DNA of 64,000 nt from Longimicrobium sp. (GTDB lineage: Bacteria > Gemmatimonadota > Gemmatimonadetes > Longimicrobiales > Longimicrobiaceae), in assembly GCF_035474595.1 (NCBI RefSeq), contig NZ_DATIND010000065.1, positions 58,993 to 122,992 on the forward strand. The letters are read 5' to 3'. The position numbers and the translations under genes were made by a program. This document shows, in pieces, positions 51,652 to 60,665 of this stretch; position 1 is the stretch's first letter, and the number at the start of each line of letters is the position of its first letter. The notes below the pieces were generated by a model, which was not told where the DNA came from, made no database searches, and saw only the letters and a program-made list of their open reading frames with translations.

Positions 51652-52461
51652 ATGCTTCGCCTCAAGCTCGTTTCCGCTGCCGTCGTTCCCGCGCTCGTCG
51701 CCGGCGCCCATGCGCTGTCCGGCGGTGGCGCTGCATCTCCATCTCCCGTGATCCCCGCGGTTGCTGCGGTTGCGGCGGCGCCGGTGAGCGTGTCACCGAG
51801 CGCATCGACGTCCCGCACCGCGGCCGACGATGGGCTGTCCGCGCGCGGGATCGACGTGTCGCACTACCAGGGGCGGATCGACTGGGCGGCGGTGGAGGGC
51901 GACGGAGTCGGGTTCGCGTTCGTGAAGGCGACGGAGGGCGCGACGTTCGTGGACCCCGCGTTCCGGCGGAACTGGGCGGCGATGGGGGAGACGCGGATCC
52001 TGCGCGGCGCCTACCACCGCTTCCGCCCCGGCCGCGACGCGCGGGCGCAGGCGGAGCACTTCCTGGCCGTGGTCCGCGTCACCGACGGCGACCTGCCGCC
52101 GGTGCTGGACGTGGAGGCCACGGACGGGGTGAGCGACGCGCGGCTGGTGCGCGGCGTGCGCGCGTGGCTGGCCGAGGTGGAGCGCCGGACGGGCGTGCGG
52201 CCGGTGGTCTACACCAAGCCCGGCTTCCGCCGCGCGCACCTGGGCAGCGCCTTGGACGACTACCCGCTCTGGATCGCGGAGTACGGCGTGGAGTCGCCCT
52301 CGCACCCGCGCTGGACCTTCTGGCAGCACTCCGAGCGCGGCCGCGTGGCCGGTATCCCCCGCGCCGTGGACCTCGACCGCTTCAACGGCTCGCGCGCGGA
52401 GCTGCGGCAGCTCGCCTCGGCGGGCGCGCGATCGGGCGACGCGCAGCTCGCGGAGCGCTGA
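51652..52461 (+). CDS. GH25 family lysozyme
   Basis: A 269-residue exported muramidase. An N-terminal signal-like Ala/Val-rich region and linker (1-60) precede a GH25 domain: ARGIDVSHYQGRIDWAAVEGDGVGFAFVKATEGATFVDPAFRRNW (Asp in GIDVS), RGAYHRFRPGRDARAQAEHFLAVV, PPVLDVEATDGV (catalytic Asp/Glu pair DVEA), PVVYTKPGFRRAHLG, YPLWIAEYGV, WTFWQHSERGRVAGIPRAVDLDRFNG. It would cleave peptidoglycan glycan chains. The ATG at 51652 is the first giving the export signal. A single gene upstream of ychF. Confidence 0.92.
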   Translation: MLRLKLVSAAVVPALVAGAHALSGGGAASPSPVIPAVAAVAAAPVSVSPSASTSRTAADDGLSARGIDVSHYQGRIDWAAVEGDGVGFAFVKATEGATFVDPAFRRNWAAMGETRILRGAYHRFRPGRDARAQAEHFLAVVRVTDGDLPPVLDVEATDGVSDARLVRGVRAWLAEVERRTGVRPVVYTKPGFRRAHLGSALDDYPLWIAEYGVESPSHPRWTFWQHSERGRVAGIPRAVDLDRFNGSRAELRQLASAGARSGDAQLAER

Positions 52462-52617
52462 CCGGCGCGGGTGAGCCTTCGAGGAGCCTGGTGGCGGGCG
52501 CATCGTTGAAGTGAGCGGCGGGATGCGTTAGATTTGGTGCGCTGGGCCGGGCTCCCGCAGGGGCGCCCGGCCTGTTCGTTTGCCGAAATCATCCATTCGA
52601 TTGCGACCGTTAGAGAT

Positions 52618-53718
<1,101 letters not shown>

Positions 53719-53759
53719 TCCGGAGCGGGCGAGGGACGGGTAGTGTTCCGTCTCTGAAA

Positions 53760-54062
53760 GACGTCATCCTGAGGCCGGCCACGCCTCAGCCCGCTTCCGC
53801 ACAAGCGCTTGCAGGCCGAAGGATCCATAGTCTGTCCAGCACGTCCAACGCGGATCGCGCCTCGATCTCATCCGCGATGTGTCGAGGCCCAAACAAGATC
53901 AGGGCAGCAGAGGAAAACCGCCTCTGCTGCCCTGATTTTCTTTGTTCACCCTATACCGAATTTGGGGATCGATCGTGCAATCCGGAAGCGCACGTGCGAC
54001 CTCGCCTGTAGATCCTTCGGCCTGCAACCGCTCGTGCCGGGGCGACGATCGTGTGGCCGGCC
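53760..54062. repeat. 300-bp inverted-repeat-bounded element without a gene
   Basis: The left unit 53760-53845 (GACGTCATCCTGAGGCCGGCC...CAGGCCGAAGGATCC) and the inverted right unit 54008-54062 (GATCCTTCGGCCTGCA...GTGTGGCCGG) match the tips of the GIY-YIG element at 7653-8352. The interior holds only the terminator at 53898. The right tip is cut short where the 220-bp repeat B begins. Confidence 0.85.
53898..53943 (+). terminator. 16-bp perfect terminator hairpin
   Basis: Arms 53898-53913 (ATCAGGGCAGCAGAGG) and 53921-53936 pair exactly around AAAACCG. TTTTCTTTG follows. It probably ends the ychF transcript; the core resembles the hairpin at 43737. Confidence 0.9.
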
Positions 54063-54293
54063 TGAATAGAAAGTTCGCGGCCTGGCCCCCCACCGGCGAC
54101 TGAAGTCGCAGCGTCGCAGCAACAACTACGGGAAGCCTCGCAAACTGCGCGAGGCTGATCCGCTCATTCTGTGGCATCAGCGCTCACGACCAATCTCCTT
54201 TCATCCGCCATGGTCGCGCGCAGCGCGGTGTTCGACTCAGGATGACGTCTCTCTGTGCGTTTGTAATGCACAGATGATTGCCAGATCCGGGAT
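54062..54293. repeat. 220-bp dispersed repeat, copy B
   Basis: Homologous along its length to 35118-35338 (see there). It differs by a short duplication (GTCGCAGCGTCGCAG) and by containing CTCAGGATGACGTC where copy A has GATGCAGGATGG. It directly abuts the truncated right end of the inverted-repeat element at 53760. The whole stretch 53719-54451 has no gene. Confidence 0.9.
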
Positions 54294-54380
54294 TACGGCT
54301 TGCCCGGCCTCAGGCTCAGGATGACGTCGGTCTGCGGTTCGGCTCCGTGCTCCGGTGCCGCGGGGCGAGACAATGCCGGG

Positions 54381-54435
54381 GCCGCAGTCCCGCAGGGACT
54401 TTGTGCTGTTGTTGCCGCGAATTCATTCGCCTTTC
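54381..54435. repeat. GAATTCGCGGCAACAAC repeat, copy close to 39216
   Basis: Reads GCCGCAGTCCCGCAGGGACT...TGTTGCCGCGAATTCATTCGCC, differing from 39216-39269 at one or two bases. Just before it, 54303-54326 carries another inverse CTCAGGATGACGTC tip. Confidence 0.88.
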
Positions 54436-54451
54436 CCAGCCGCATCTCCCG

Positions 54452-56317
54452 CTACACCAGCGCGCCGCGCCGCGGGCGCTCCGCCGTGATCACCGGGTCT
54501 GCGCTGCGCTCGGCGCCCGCGGAGCCGGGGACTACGTAGTCGTACGTGTTGGGGTTCAGCTGGGCGAATGGGCTGGACGGGGCGGCCACGAGGGTGCCGC
54601 CGAGCGACACGGCCACGCCCGCGGCCGCGTTCAGCCCCGTCTGGAAGGCGTTCTCCACCCATCCGCCCAGGAAGCCCACGCTGTCGCCGGCGATGTAGAC
54701 GCCGGTGTCTTCCTGCGTTCCCGCCTTCAGGAAATCGTAGTACATCGCCTGCACGTACGGGTCCTCGCCCGGGTGGTTCAGCTTGAACGCGCCGAAGAAG
54801 TAGGGCTGGCTCTGCCAGTCGATGATCTGCACGCTGGCCGGGTCCATGCTCGTCTCCACCTGGTCCCGCAGCTCGGGGGAGATGGTGGCCAGGTCGCGCA
54901 GCAGCAGCGCCAGCCGCGCCTGCGGGTCGGTGAGGGTCTGCGGCTTCACCGAGTCGTCGGCCCACGTGTAGCTGAACAGCACCGCGCCGGTGTCCGGCGT
55001 GGCCTGCGGGTAGGTGAGCGCGTAGAAGTTCCGCAGGATGGTGTCGCCCACCACGTTGCGCGGCCAGTCGTGGTTCGTTCCCGGCTGCGGCTGGTCCCAG
55101 AACGCCGCCGACTCCACGAACACCTTCGACGAGTTCTCCAGGTGCACGCGCCGCACGGCGGTGGCCACCGGCTCGGCCAGCGCGCCGGGGGCGCCGAGCC
55201 CCATCGTCAGCTCCATCGAGCGGTGCGAGGTGGCCACGATGGCGCGGTCGAACGTCTTCTCCGTCCCGTCGGCGAAGGTGAGCGTGACGAAGCCGCCGGC
55301 CGGCGTCACCGCGGCCACCGGCGTGTTCAGGAACAGGCTGGCGCCCACGCTGGTGACGTTGCCGTTCGGCTGGGCGACGGGCTGGTTCAGGAAGCCGTCC
55401 ACGATCGACGCCACGCCGGAGGGGAGCTCGTGCTGGTCCGTCTCCACCGCGTTCACGGTAAAGCGCATGATGTCCAGGAAGCCGATGGGGAAGAGCGGGC
55501 CGAACCCGCCGATGCCGGTGCCCAGCGCGCCCAGGAACTCGAAGTCGGTTTCGTTCCAGACGCGGTCTGCGGGCGGCAGGCTCATGTCGGGGCCGGGCGC
55601 GTTGGGATCGGTGAAGATGCGCACCATGGCCTCGTACAGGCTGCTGTTGCCGAACGCGTCGATGTACGCCTGCCACGCCTGCACGATCTCCCCCTCGTTC
55701 CCCTGCGGCGCGGACAGCCACTGGGTGATGGTCTTGGGCGCGGTGAGCGAGATGCTGCCGTCGGCGCTGGTGAAGCCGTTGTCCATGAACGCGTTCCACC
55801 CGTCGTTCACGCGCGGGAAGCTGGGCGGAAGCTGGTTCTGCGCGCCCGGCGTGTAGACATACGTCTGCCCCTGGAAGGCGATGAAGGTCTCGTCGGCGCC
55901 CAGCGGGTCGGGGAAGTCGCCGGTGCTGAACTGCAGGCCGAACAGCCCCGCGTACCAGTGCAGCACCTGCTCCGACGGGGTGAAGCGCATGGCGCCCATC
56001 TCGAACAGGTTGCCGCTGGAGTCGGCGATGCTGTACAGCCGCCCGCCGGCGCGCGAGCCGGCCTCGTACAGGGTGACGCTCAGCCCGCAGCGCAGCAGCT
56101 CGTACGCGGCCGCCAGCCCCGCCGCGCCGGCGCCGACGACCGCCACGCTCAGCTGCGACGGGTCGCCGGGGAGCTGGGCGATGCCGTCGCCGCTCTGCTG
56201 CAGCCAGGTGGCGTAGTTCATCGCCGGGGTGTCGACGAAGACCACGGGGGTGTCGCTGGTAGTGGCGCGCATCAGCCCGGGCGGGTTGGTGCGGCGGAGA
56301 TTGGGGAAGACCGGCAT
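54452..56317 (-). CDS. FAD-dependent amine/amino-acid oxidase
   Basis: A 621-residue flavoprotein of the flavin monoamine oxidase family. It has an N-terminal extension of about 55 residues, the dinucleotide motif SVAVVGAGAAGLAAAYELLRCGLSVTLYEAG (57-87), AGGRLYSI with FEMGAMRFTPSEQVLHWYAG, which is typical of tryptophan 2-monooxygenase/L-amino-acid oxidase relatives, and the C-terminal FAD strand TGVYIAGDSVGFLGGWVENAFQTGLNAA. Such enzymes oxidise amino acids or amines with FAD and oxygen. No signal peptide is obvious. ATG 56317 was used; a longer frame in another phase is a shadow. It is a single gene with a long gene-free region upstream. Confidence 0.87.
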   Translation of the reverse strand: MPVFPNLRRTNPPGLMRATTSDTPVVFVDTPAMNYATWLQQSGDGIAQLPGDPSQLSVAVVGAGAAGLAAAYELLRCGLSVTLYEAGSRAGGRLYSIADSSGNLFEMGAMRFTPSEQVLHWYAGLFGLQFSTGDFPDPLGADETFIAFQGQTYVYTPGAQNQLPPSFPRVNDGWNAFMDNGFTSADGSISLTAPKTITQWLSAPQGNEGEIVQAWQAYIDAFGNSSLYEAMVRIFTDPNAPGPDMSLPPADRVWNETDFEFLGALGTGIGGFGPLFPIGFLDIMRFTVNAVETDQHELPSGVASIVDGFLNQPVAQPNGNVTSVGASLFLNTPVAAVTPAGGFVTLTFADGTEKTFDRAIVATSHRSMELTMGLGAPGALAEPVATAVRRVHLENSSKVFVESAAFWDQPQPGTNHDWPRNVVGDTILRNFYALTYPQATPDTGAVLFSYTWADDSVKPQTLTDPQARLALLLRDLATISPELRDQVETSMDPASVQIIDWQSQPYFFGAFKLNHPGEDPYVQAMYYDFLKAGTQEDTGVYIAGDSVGFLGGWVENAFQTGLNAAAGVAVSLGGTLVAAPSSPFAQLNPNTYDYVVPGSAGAERSADPVITAERPRRGALV

Positions 56318-56874
56318 GACGGCATCGCTCCGATTGTGAAGGGTTGGGCGGGTTTACATCGTGGCGGGAAGAGCAATCCCGCGGCCACGTGAATCGGCCG
56401 CGTGATGACTGGTTTCTCCAGCATCCGCCCCGTTTCCGCTGCAATGGGGCGATGCGGAGCTGGAACGGAGCGTGACAGCGTCGGAGATGGGGACATCTCC
56501 ATCTTCCCGCAATTCGATGTTTTCCCGGCTCCCATCGCGATGGCGAATTCCCGCCTTCGGATCTCACGCGGAGACGCGGAAGGCGCGGCTCATCTCCCCG
56601 CTCCCCGCCCGTCGCGCCGATGATGGTCCGGGCCGCCGCAAACGAAGGCTCCGCAAGCGCTTCGCGTCGCGTCCCGATCCGTCCAAGAACCTTGCGCGCG
56701 CGAAACGGTTCGTTATCCTGTTCACCACAATCTGTTGCGGATCACCGCATCACCCCACCCCACGGGCTGTGCTCCGGCCCCCGGGGCGGGGGATCCGCGG
56801 CAGGCGACGCCGGGACGGCAGCCGGGCAGCATCGCGAAGGCATCTTCATCCCCCACCCGTTCCTCAGGTTGCAC
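56318..56874. promoter_or_regulatory. Divergent gene-free region
   Basis: About 560 bases between the reverse oxidase gene and the forward regulator gene. No gene is supported. A TCACGCGGAGACGCGGA half-palindrome at about 56568-56584 is a relic of the terminator-type repeat. Promoters for both genes are expected. Confidence 0.4.
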
Positions 56875-57969
56875 ATGGTCGCACTCCCGTACTCCGACCG
56901 CCGGCCCTACTCGCGCATCCTGATCGTCGACGACGAGGAGAGCCTGCGGAAGGTGCTCCGGCTGGGGCTCACGCAGGACGGCTACGACGTGCGCGAGGCG
57001 GAGGACGGGCAGGCCGCGCTGGACCTGATGACGCGCTGGGCCCCCGACGTGGTCGTCTCGGACCTGCTGATGCCGGGCGTGGACGGGATCGAGCTGCTGC
57101 GGCAGAGCAAGGAGGCCGACGACACCATCGGCTTCATCGTGCTGACCGGGGTGGGAACCACCAAGCAGGCGGTGCAGGCGCTGCGGCTGAACGCCGACGA
57201 CTACCTGCTGAAGCCGTACGACGTGGAGGAGCTGTCCATCTCCGTCAGCCGGGCGCTGGAGCGGCGGGCGCTGCTGCGGCAGAACCGCTTCTACCAGCAG
57301 TGCCTGGAGCTGCGCGTGGCCCAGCTCGGCCAGCAGCTGGAGCGGCTGACCGAGGAGGCGCTGGTGTCGCTGGCCGGCGCGGTGGAGGCGCGCGACGGGT
57401 ACACCGGCGCGCACCTGGAGCGCGTGACCCGCTACGCGCAGGCGGTGGGGATGGCGCTGGACCTGGACCGCGACCAGCTGCGCACGCTGTGGATCGGCGC
57501 GCTGCTGCACGACATCGGCAAGATCAGCATTCCCGACAGCGTGCTGAACAAGCCGTCGGCGCTCTCGCTGGACGAGCTGCGGGTGATGCGCGAGCACCCC
57601 CGGCTGGGCGCGGCCATCCTGGAGCAGAGCTCCTTCCTTTCCTCCGCCGTTCCCGCCGTGCTGCACCACCACGAGCGGTGGGATGGAGACGGCTACCCGT
57701 TCGGCCTGCGCCAGGGCGAGATCCCCATCGAGGCGCGGGTGCTGGCGGTGGCCGACACCTACGACGCCATCATCAGCGACCGCGCGTACCGCCCGCGCCG
57801 CCCCGAGGAGGCCGCGGTGGACGAGCTGCTGCGCTGCCGGGGGACGCAGTTCGACCCCGAGGTGGTGGACGCCTTCATCGCCGCGCGCAAGCGGGGGTTC
57901 CCCGAGCCGGTGGCGCCGCGCTTCTGGCAGGGGGAGAAGATGCTGATCGCCGAGCCGGTGCTGTCGTGA
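56875..57969 (+). CDS. Response regulator with HD-GYP output (cyclic-di-GMP phosphodiesterase)
   Basis: A 364-residue protein. REC domain 1-125: ILIVDDEESLRKVL, phospho-acceptor Asp63 in VVVSDLLMPGVDG, Thr in VLTGVG, Lys113 in YLLKPYD. A linker helix is followed by HD-GYP (about 160-350): AGAVEARDGYTGAHLERVTRY, ALLHDIGKISIPDSVLNKP (His212, Asp213), HHHERWDGDGYPFGL (GYP), VLAVADTYDAIISDRAYR. These enzymes break down c-di-GMP when the REC domain is phosphorylated. The start ATG 56875 fits the REC beginning. The gene couples (GTGA) to the GAF/HisKA gene, its likely partner. Confidence 0.93.
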   Translation: MVALPYSDRRPYSRILIVDDEESLRKVLRLGLTQDGYDVREAEDGQAALDLMTRWAPDVVVSDLLMPGVDGIELLRQSKEADDTIGFIVLTGVGTTKQAVQALRLNADDYLLKPYDVEELSISVSRALERRALLRQNRFYQQCLELRVAQLGQQLERLTEEALVSLAGAVEARDGYTGAHLERVTRYAQAVGMALDLDRDQLRTLWIGALLHDIGKISIPDSVLNKPSALSLDELRVMREHPRLGAAILEQSSFLSSAVPAVLHHHERWDGDGYPFGLRQGEIPIEARVLAVADTYDAIISDRAYRPRRPEEAAVDELLRCRGTQFDPEVVDAFIAARKRGFPEPVAPRFWQGEKMLIAEPVLS

Positions 57970-58856
57970 GCACCGCGTGGGACGCCGCGCCGCTGGCCGC
58001 CGCCATGCCCGGGGATGACGCCGGGCCGGCGCCGGAGGAGTCGCCCGCCTTCGCCATCTTCTGCGGCGAGGTGGCCGACGCGCTGGCCCGCCCCGCCGAG
58101 CGCAAGCGGGCGCTCGTCCGCATGGCCGAGGCGCTGGCGGCGCTGGGCGACGCCTCCGTCGCGCTCTACACCACCGGCCACGACGGCCTGCTGCAGTGCG
58201 AGGTCGGCTCGGGCGACCTGGCGCAGCTGGAGGGCGACCTGGTGCCCGTCGAGGCCACGCTGGAGGGCGAGGCGTTCCAGACGGGCCAGCCGTGCGCCAC
58301 GCCCAACCTGCGCGCCGACCCGCGCGCCTACCTCCCCATCCAGCGGGCGCTGCCGAACGCGCCGGCGCTGGCCGTGCCGCTGCTGCAGCCCACCGACCGC
58401 GCGGGCGTGGTCCTGCTCGCCAAGCACCGCCGCGACGCGGAGTTCGGCGCGCCGGCCGTAGCGACGCTGCAACTCGCGGCCACGCTGGCGGCGGGGGTGC
58501 TGCGCAGCCTGGACCAGCACGAGCGCGCCCGCGCCAGCCGCGCGGTGATCGAGGCGTGGCGCTCGGCCCAGGCTCGCGACGCCGTGGCCGCGCAGGGGAT
58601 CCTGCGCGCGGTGCGCCACGAGCTGAACACGCCGGTGGCCGTCATCCTGGGGAACCTGCAGCTCTGCGCCTCGGCCGACCCCGCGGAGTGGAAGCTCCCC
58701 GTTCCCGAGTTCTGGCAGGCCATCCGCGGCGGCGCGGCGCGGCTCGAGGAGCTCAGCCGCCTCCTGCGCACGCTGGACGAGGCGGAGGCGCCGGTCGCGC
58801 TCGACGCGCAGGGGCGGTTCATCCTTCCCGAAGCCGGCGGCGGCGCGAAGGGCTGA
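57966..58856 (+). CDS. GAF-HisKA protein lacking a kinase catalytic domain
   Basis: A 296-residue protein. An Ala/Pro-rich start and GAF domain (about 30-185: ALVRMAEALAALGDASVALYT, DLVPVEATLEGEAFQTGQPCATPNLRADPRAYLPIQ, LAVPLLQPTDRAGVVLLAKHR) are followed by a helix linker and a HisKA-type dimerisation hairpin (about 215-280: LRAVRHELNTPVAVILGNLQL, His219 region, with RLEELSRLLRTLDEA). The frame then ends; no N/G1/G2 ATPase motifs exist. It may be a phosphotransfer or decoy partner of the REC-HD-GYP protein encoded directly upstream (GTGA overlap). Confidence 0.85.
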   Translation: MSTAWDAAPLAAAMPGDDAGPAPEESPAFAIFCGEVADALARPAERKRALVRMAEALAALGDASVALYTTGHDGLLQCEVGSGDLAQLEGDLVPVEATLEGEAFQTGQPCATPNLRADPRAYLPIQRALPNAPALAVPLLQPTDRAGVVLLAKHRRDAEFGAPAVATLQLAATLAAGVLRSLDQHERARASRAVIEAWRSAQARDAVAAQGILRAVRHELNTPVAVILGNLQLCASADPAEWKLPVPEFWQAIRGGAARLEELSRLLRTLDEAEAPVALDAQGRFILPEAGGGAKG

Positions 58857-58896
58857 CATCGTCATAGCTCACGCGGAGACGTAGAGAAGAGACGCG

Positions 58897-58932
58897 GAGG
58901 GGGCGCGGAGATGGTCATCTCCGCGCCCCCTC
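58897..58932 (+). terminator. 17-bp perfect terminator hairpin
   Basis: Arms 58897-58913 (GAGGGGGCGCGGAGATG) and 58916-58932 pair exactly with a two-base loop GT, followed by TTCGTC. The preceding TCACGCGGAGACG is part of the recurring palindrome family. It ends the HD-GYP operon and the convergent precursor gene at 58975. Confidence 0.85.
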
Positions 58933-58974
58933 TTCGTCATCAAACTTCAGATAGTGCTGTGAATTTGAATATCC

Positions 58975-59262
58975 CTACGGCTGGCAACAGAGGTAGTCGG
59001 TGGGACCGCAGGTCTGGTCCACCGTGGGGTTGGTCCCATCGGGAACGCAGGGCGGCCGGAAGCACTGCGTCCACACGCAGGACGGCTGCAGATGATCACA
59101 GGTGTCCTTGCACGTAAACCATTCCGGGCATGATTCGTAGCCCGACGCGCCGCAGTCGATGGTGGTCTCCTGCGCGTGCACCGTTCCACGCCGCGTGTCC
59201 TCCTCGGCCACGTTGAATGATTCGACGTGAAGATCCTCGGGCCTGAGGTTGAGCTTTTTCAT
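58975..59262 (-). CDS. RiPP-type precursor peptide 9 (long, ten Cys)
   Basis: A 95-residue precursor, longest of the set. The leader KKLNLRPEDLHVESFNVAE is followed by RRGTVHAQE and a long core with ten Cys, beginning TTIDCGASGYESCPEW and ending TCGPTDYLCCQP. The strong GGAGGTGGCGC precedes the ATG at 59262. The leader has the same form as in the other precursors, but the core is unrelated in sequence. A single gene, convergent to the GAF/HisKA gene and divergent from tesB. No enzymes for modification are near. Confidence 0.78.
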   Translation of the reverse strand: MKKLNLRPEDLHVESFNVAEEDTRRGTVHAQETTIDCGASGYESCPEWFTCKDTCDHLQPSCVWTQCFRPPCVPDGTNPTVDQTCGPTDYLCCQP

Positions 59263-59523
59263 GCGCCACCTCCAAACGGGATGGTTGAAATGCACGCGTT
59301 TTGTAACGATAAGTCTCCTTGTGTGCGGATACAAGAACTATGAACGTGGATTACGGTTGGACGCGAAGCTGTCTGTGCTGGAAAGAGCACCACTTCATGT
59401 GCGTAAGGTGGATGTACTGTATTCGTGAGCGTCGGCGCGGCTGTCGGACGGCCGCCTCCGCACGCTATCTTCGCCCGCTCCGAGCGTCGGACAAAATCGT
59501 CCCGGATGGGGGATGGGAGAAGC

Positions 59524-60411
59524 ATGGGGATGGATGAGGGTGAAGCGGGGTGGGCGCTGGCGGACCTGCTGAAGCTGCTGGACCTGGAGCGGCTGGAGCT
59601 GAACCTGTTCCGCGGTCAGAACCGCGACATCGGCTCGGGGAGGCTGTTCGGCGGGCAGGTGCTGGCGCAGTCGCTGATTGCCGCGGCGCGGACGGTGGAG
59701 GAGGGGCGCGCCGCGCACTCGCTGCACGGCTACTTCATGCTGGCGGGCGACCTGGACACGCCCGTGGTCTACCAGGTGGACCGCATCCGCGACGGGAAGA
59801 GCTTCACCACGCGGCGCGTGCTGGCCATCCAGGAGGGGCGCGAGATCTTCACCATGACCGCCTCGTTCCATGTGGCCGAGCCGGGGATCGAGCACGCGCT
59901 GCCCATGCCGCGCGTTCCCGCGCCCGAAGAGCTGCCGCGCGAGCTGGACCTGGTGCGCGCGATGGCCGACCGCATCCCCGAGCCGCTGCGCGGCATCTAC
60001 ACCCAGGACCGGCCGATCGACTTCCGCACGGTGGCGCCGGTGGACCCGTTCGCGCCCGAGGTGCGCGAGCCGGTGAAGCACATGTGGTTCCGCGCCGAGG
60101 GCGCGATGCCGGACGACGCGGTGCTGCACCAGGCGGTGCTGGCGTACGCGTCGGACTACGGGCTGCTGGGCACCTCGCTGCTGCCACACGGGCTGTCGTT
60201 CCTGATGCGCCGGGTGCAGGCCGCCAGCCTGGACCACGCCGTCTGGTTCCACCGCCCCTGCCGCGTGGACGACTGGCTGCTGTACGCGATGGATGCACCC
60301 GCCGCCGCGGGTTCCCGCGCCTTCACCCGCGGCTCCATCTACACCCGCGACGGCACGCTCGCCGTGTCCACCGCGCAGGAGGGGCTGATCCGGCTGCGGG
60401 GAAGCGGCTGA
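59524..60411 (+). CDS. tesB: Acyl-CoA thioesterase II
   Basis: A 295-residue double hot-dog thioesterase. The first half is LLKLLDLERLELNLFRGQNRDIGSGRLFGGQVLAQSLIAAART (FGGQVxxQ), SLHGYFMLAGDLDTPVVYQVDRIRDGKSFTTRRVLAIQ. The second half holds ADYGLLGTSLLPHG-type SDYGLLGTSLLPHG, SLDHAVWFHRPCRVDDWLLY (Asp of the active site) and SRAFTRGSIYTRDGTLAVSTAQEGLIR. It hydrolyses acyl-CoA to free acid. GGGAGAAGC places the start at ATG 59524 among several ATGs (59506, 59524, 59530). Length matches TesB. Confidence 0.95.
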   Translation: MGMDEGEAGWALADLLKLLDLERLELNLFRGQNRDIGSGRLFGGQVLAQSLIAAARTVEEGRAAHSLHGYFMLAGDLDTPVVYQVDRIRDGKSFTTRRVLAIQEGREIFTMTASFHVAEPGIEHALPMPRVPAPEELPRELDLVRAMADRIPEPLRGIYTQDRPIDFRTVAPVDPFAPEVREPVKHMWFRAEGAMPDDAVLHQAVLAYASDYGLLGTSLLPHGLSFLMRRVQAASLDHAVWFHRPCRVDDWLLYAMDAPAAAGSRAFTRGSIYTRDGTLAVSTAQEGLIRLRGSG

Positions 60412-60665
60412 GGAAGGCGAATGAATTCGCGGCAACAACTGCACGAAGTCCCTGCGGGACTGCTCTCCAGCATCGGCGCGCGCGGGCGGCACCGGCGTGG
60501 GACGGGAATCATCATTCTCCATTGATGGTCCTGTCCCCTGTCCCCTGTCGCCCCCCATCCCCCTTTGCTTGTAAGGCCTTGCACCGCCTGCTATCTTCCT
60601 CGCTCAATCGTCGCAACGGGTTTTTCACACACGCTTCCGCGTAGCAGCGCCCACCTTCGTCGTCC
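60412..60665. repeat. Gene-free stretch with GAATTCGCGGCAACAAC repeat and GTCCCCT units
   Basis: 60415-60465 is the forward copy of the repeat (GAAGGCGAATGAATTCGCGG, AGTCCCTGCGGGACT palindrome). 60530-60552 has three TGTCCCC units. The right part, poorer in G+C, should hold the promoter of the TPR gene. Confidence 0.8.
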
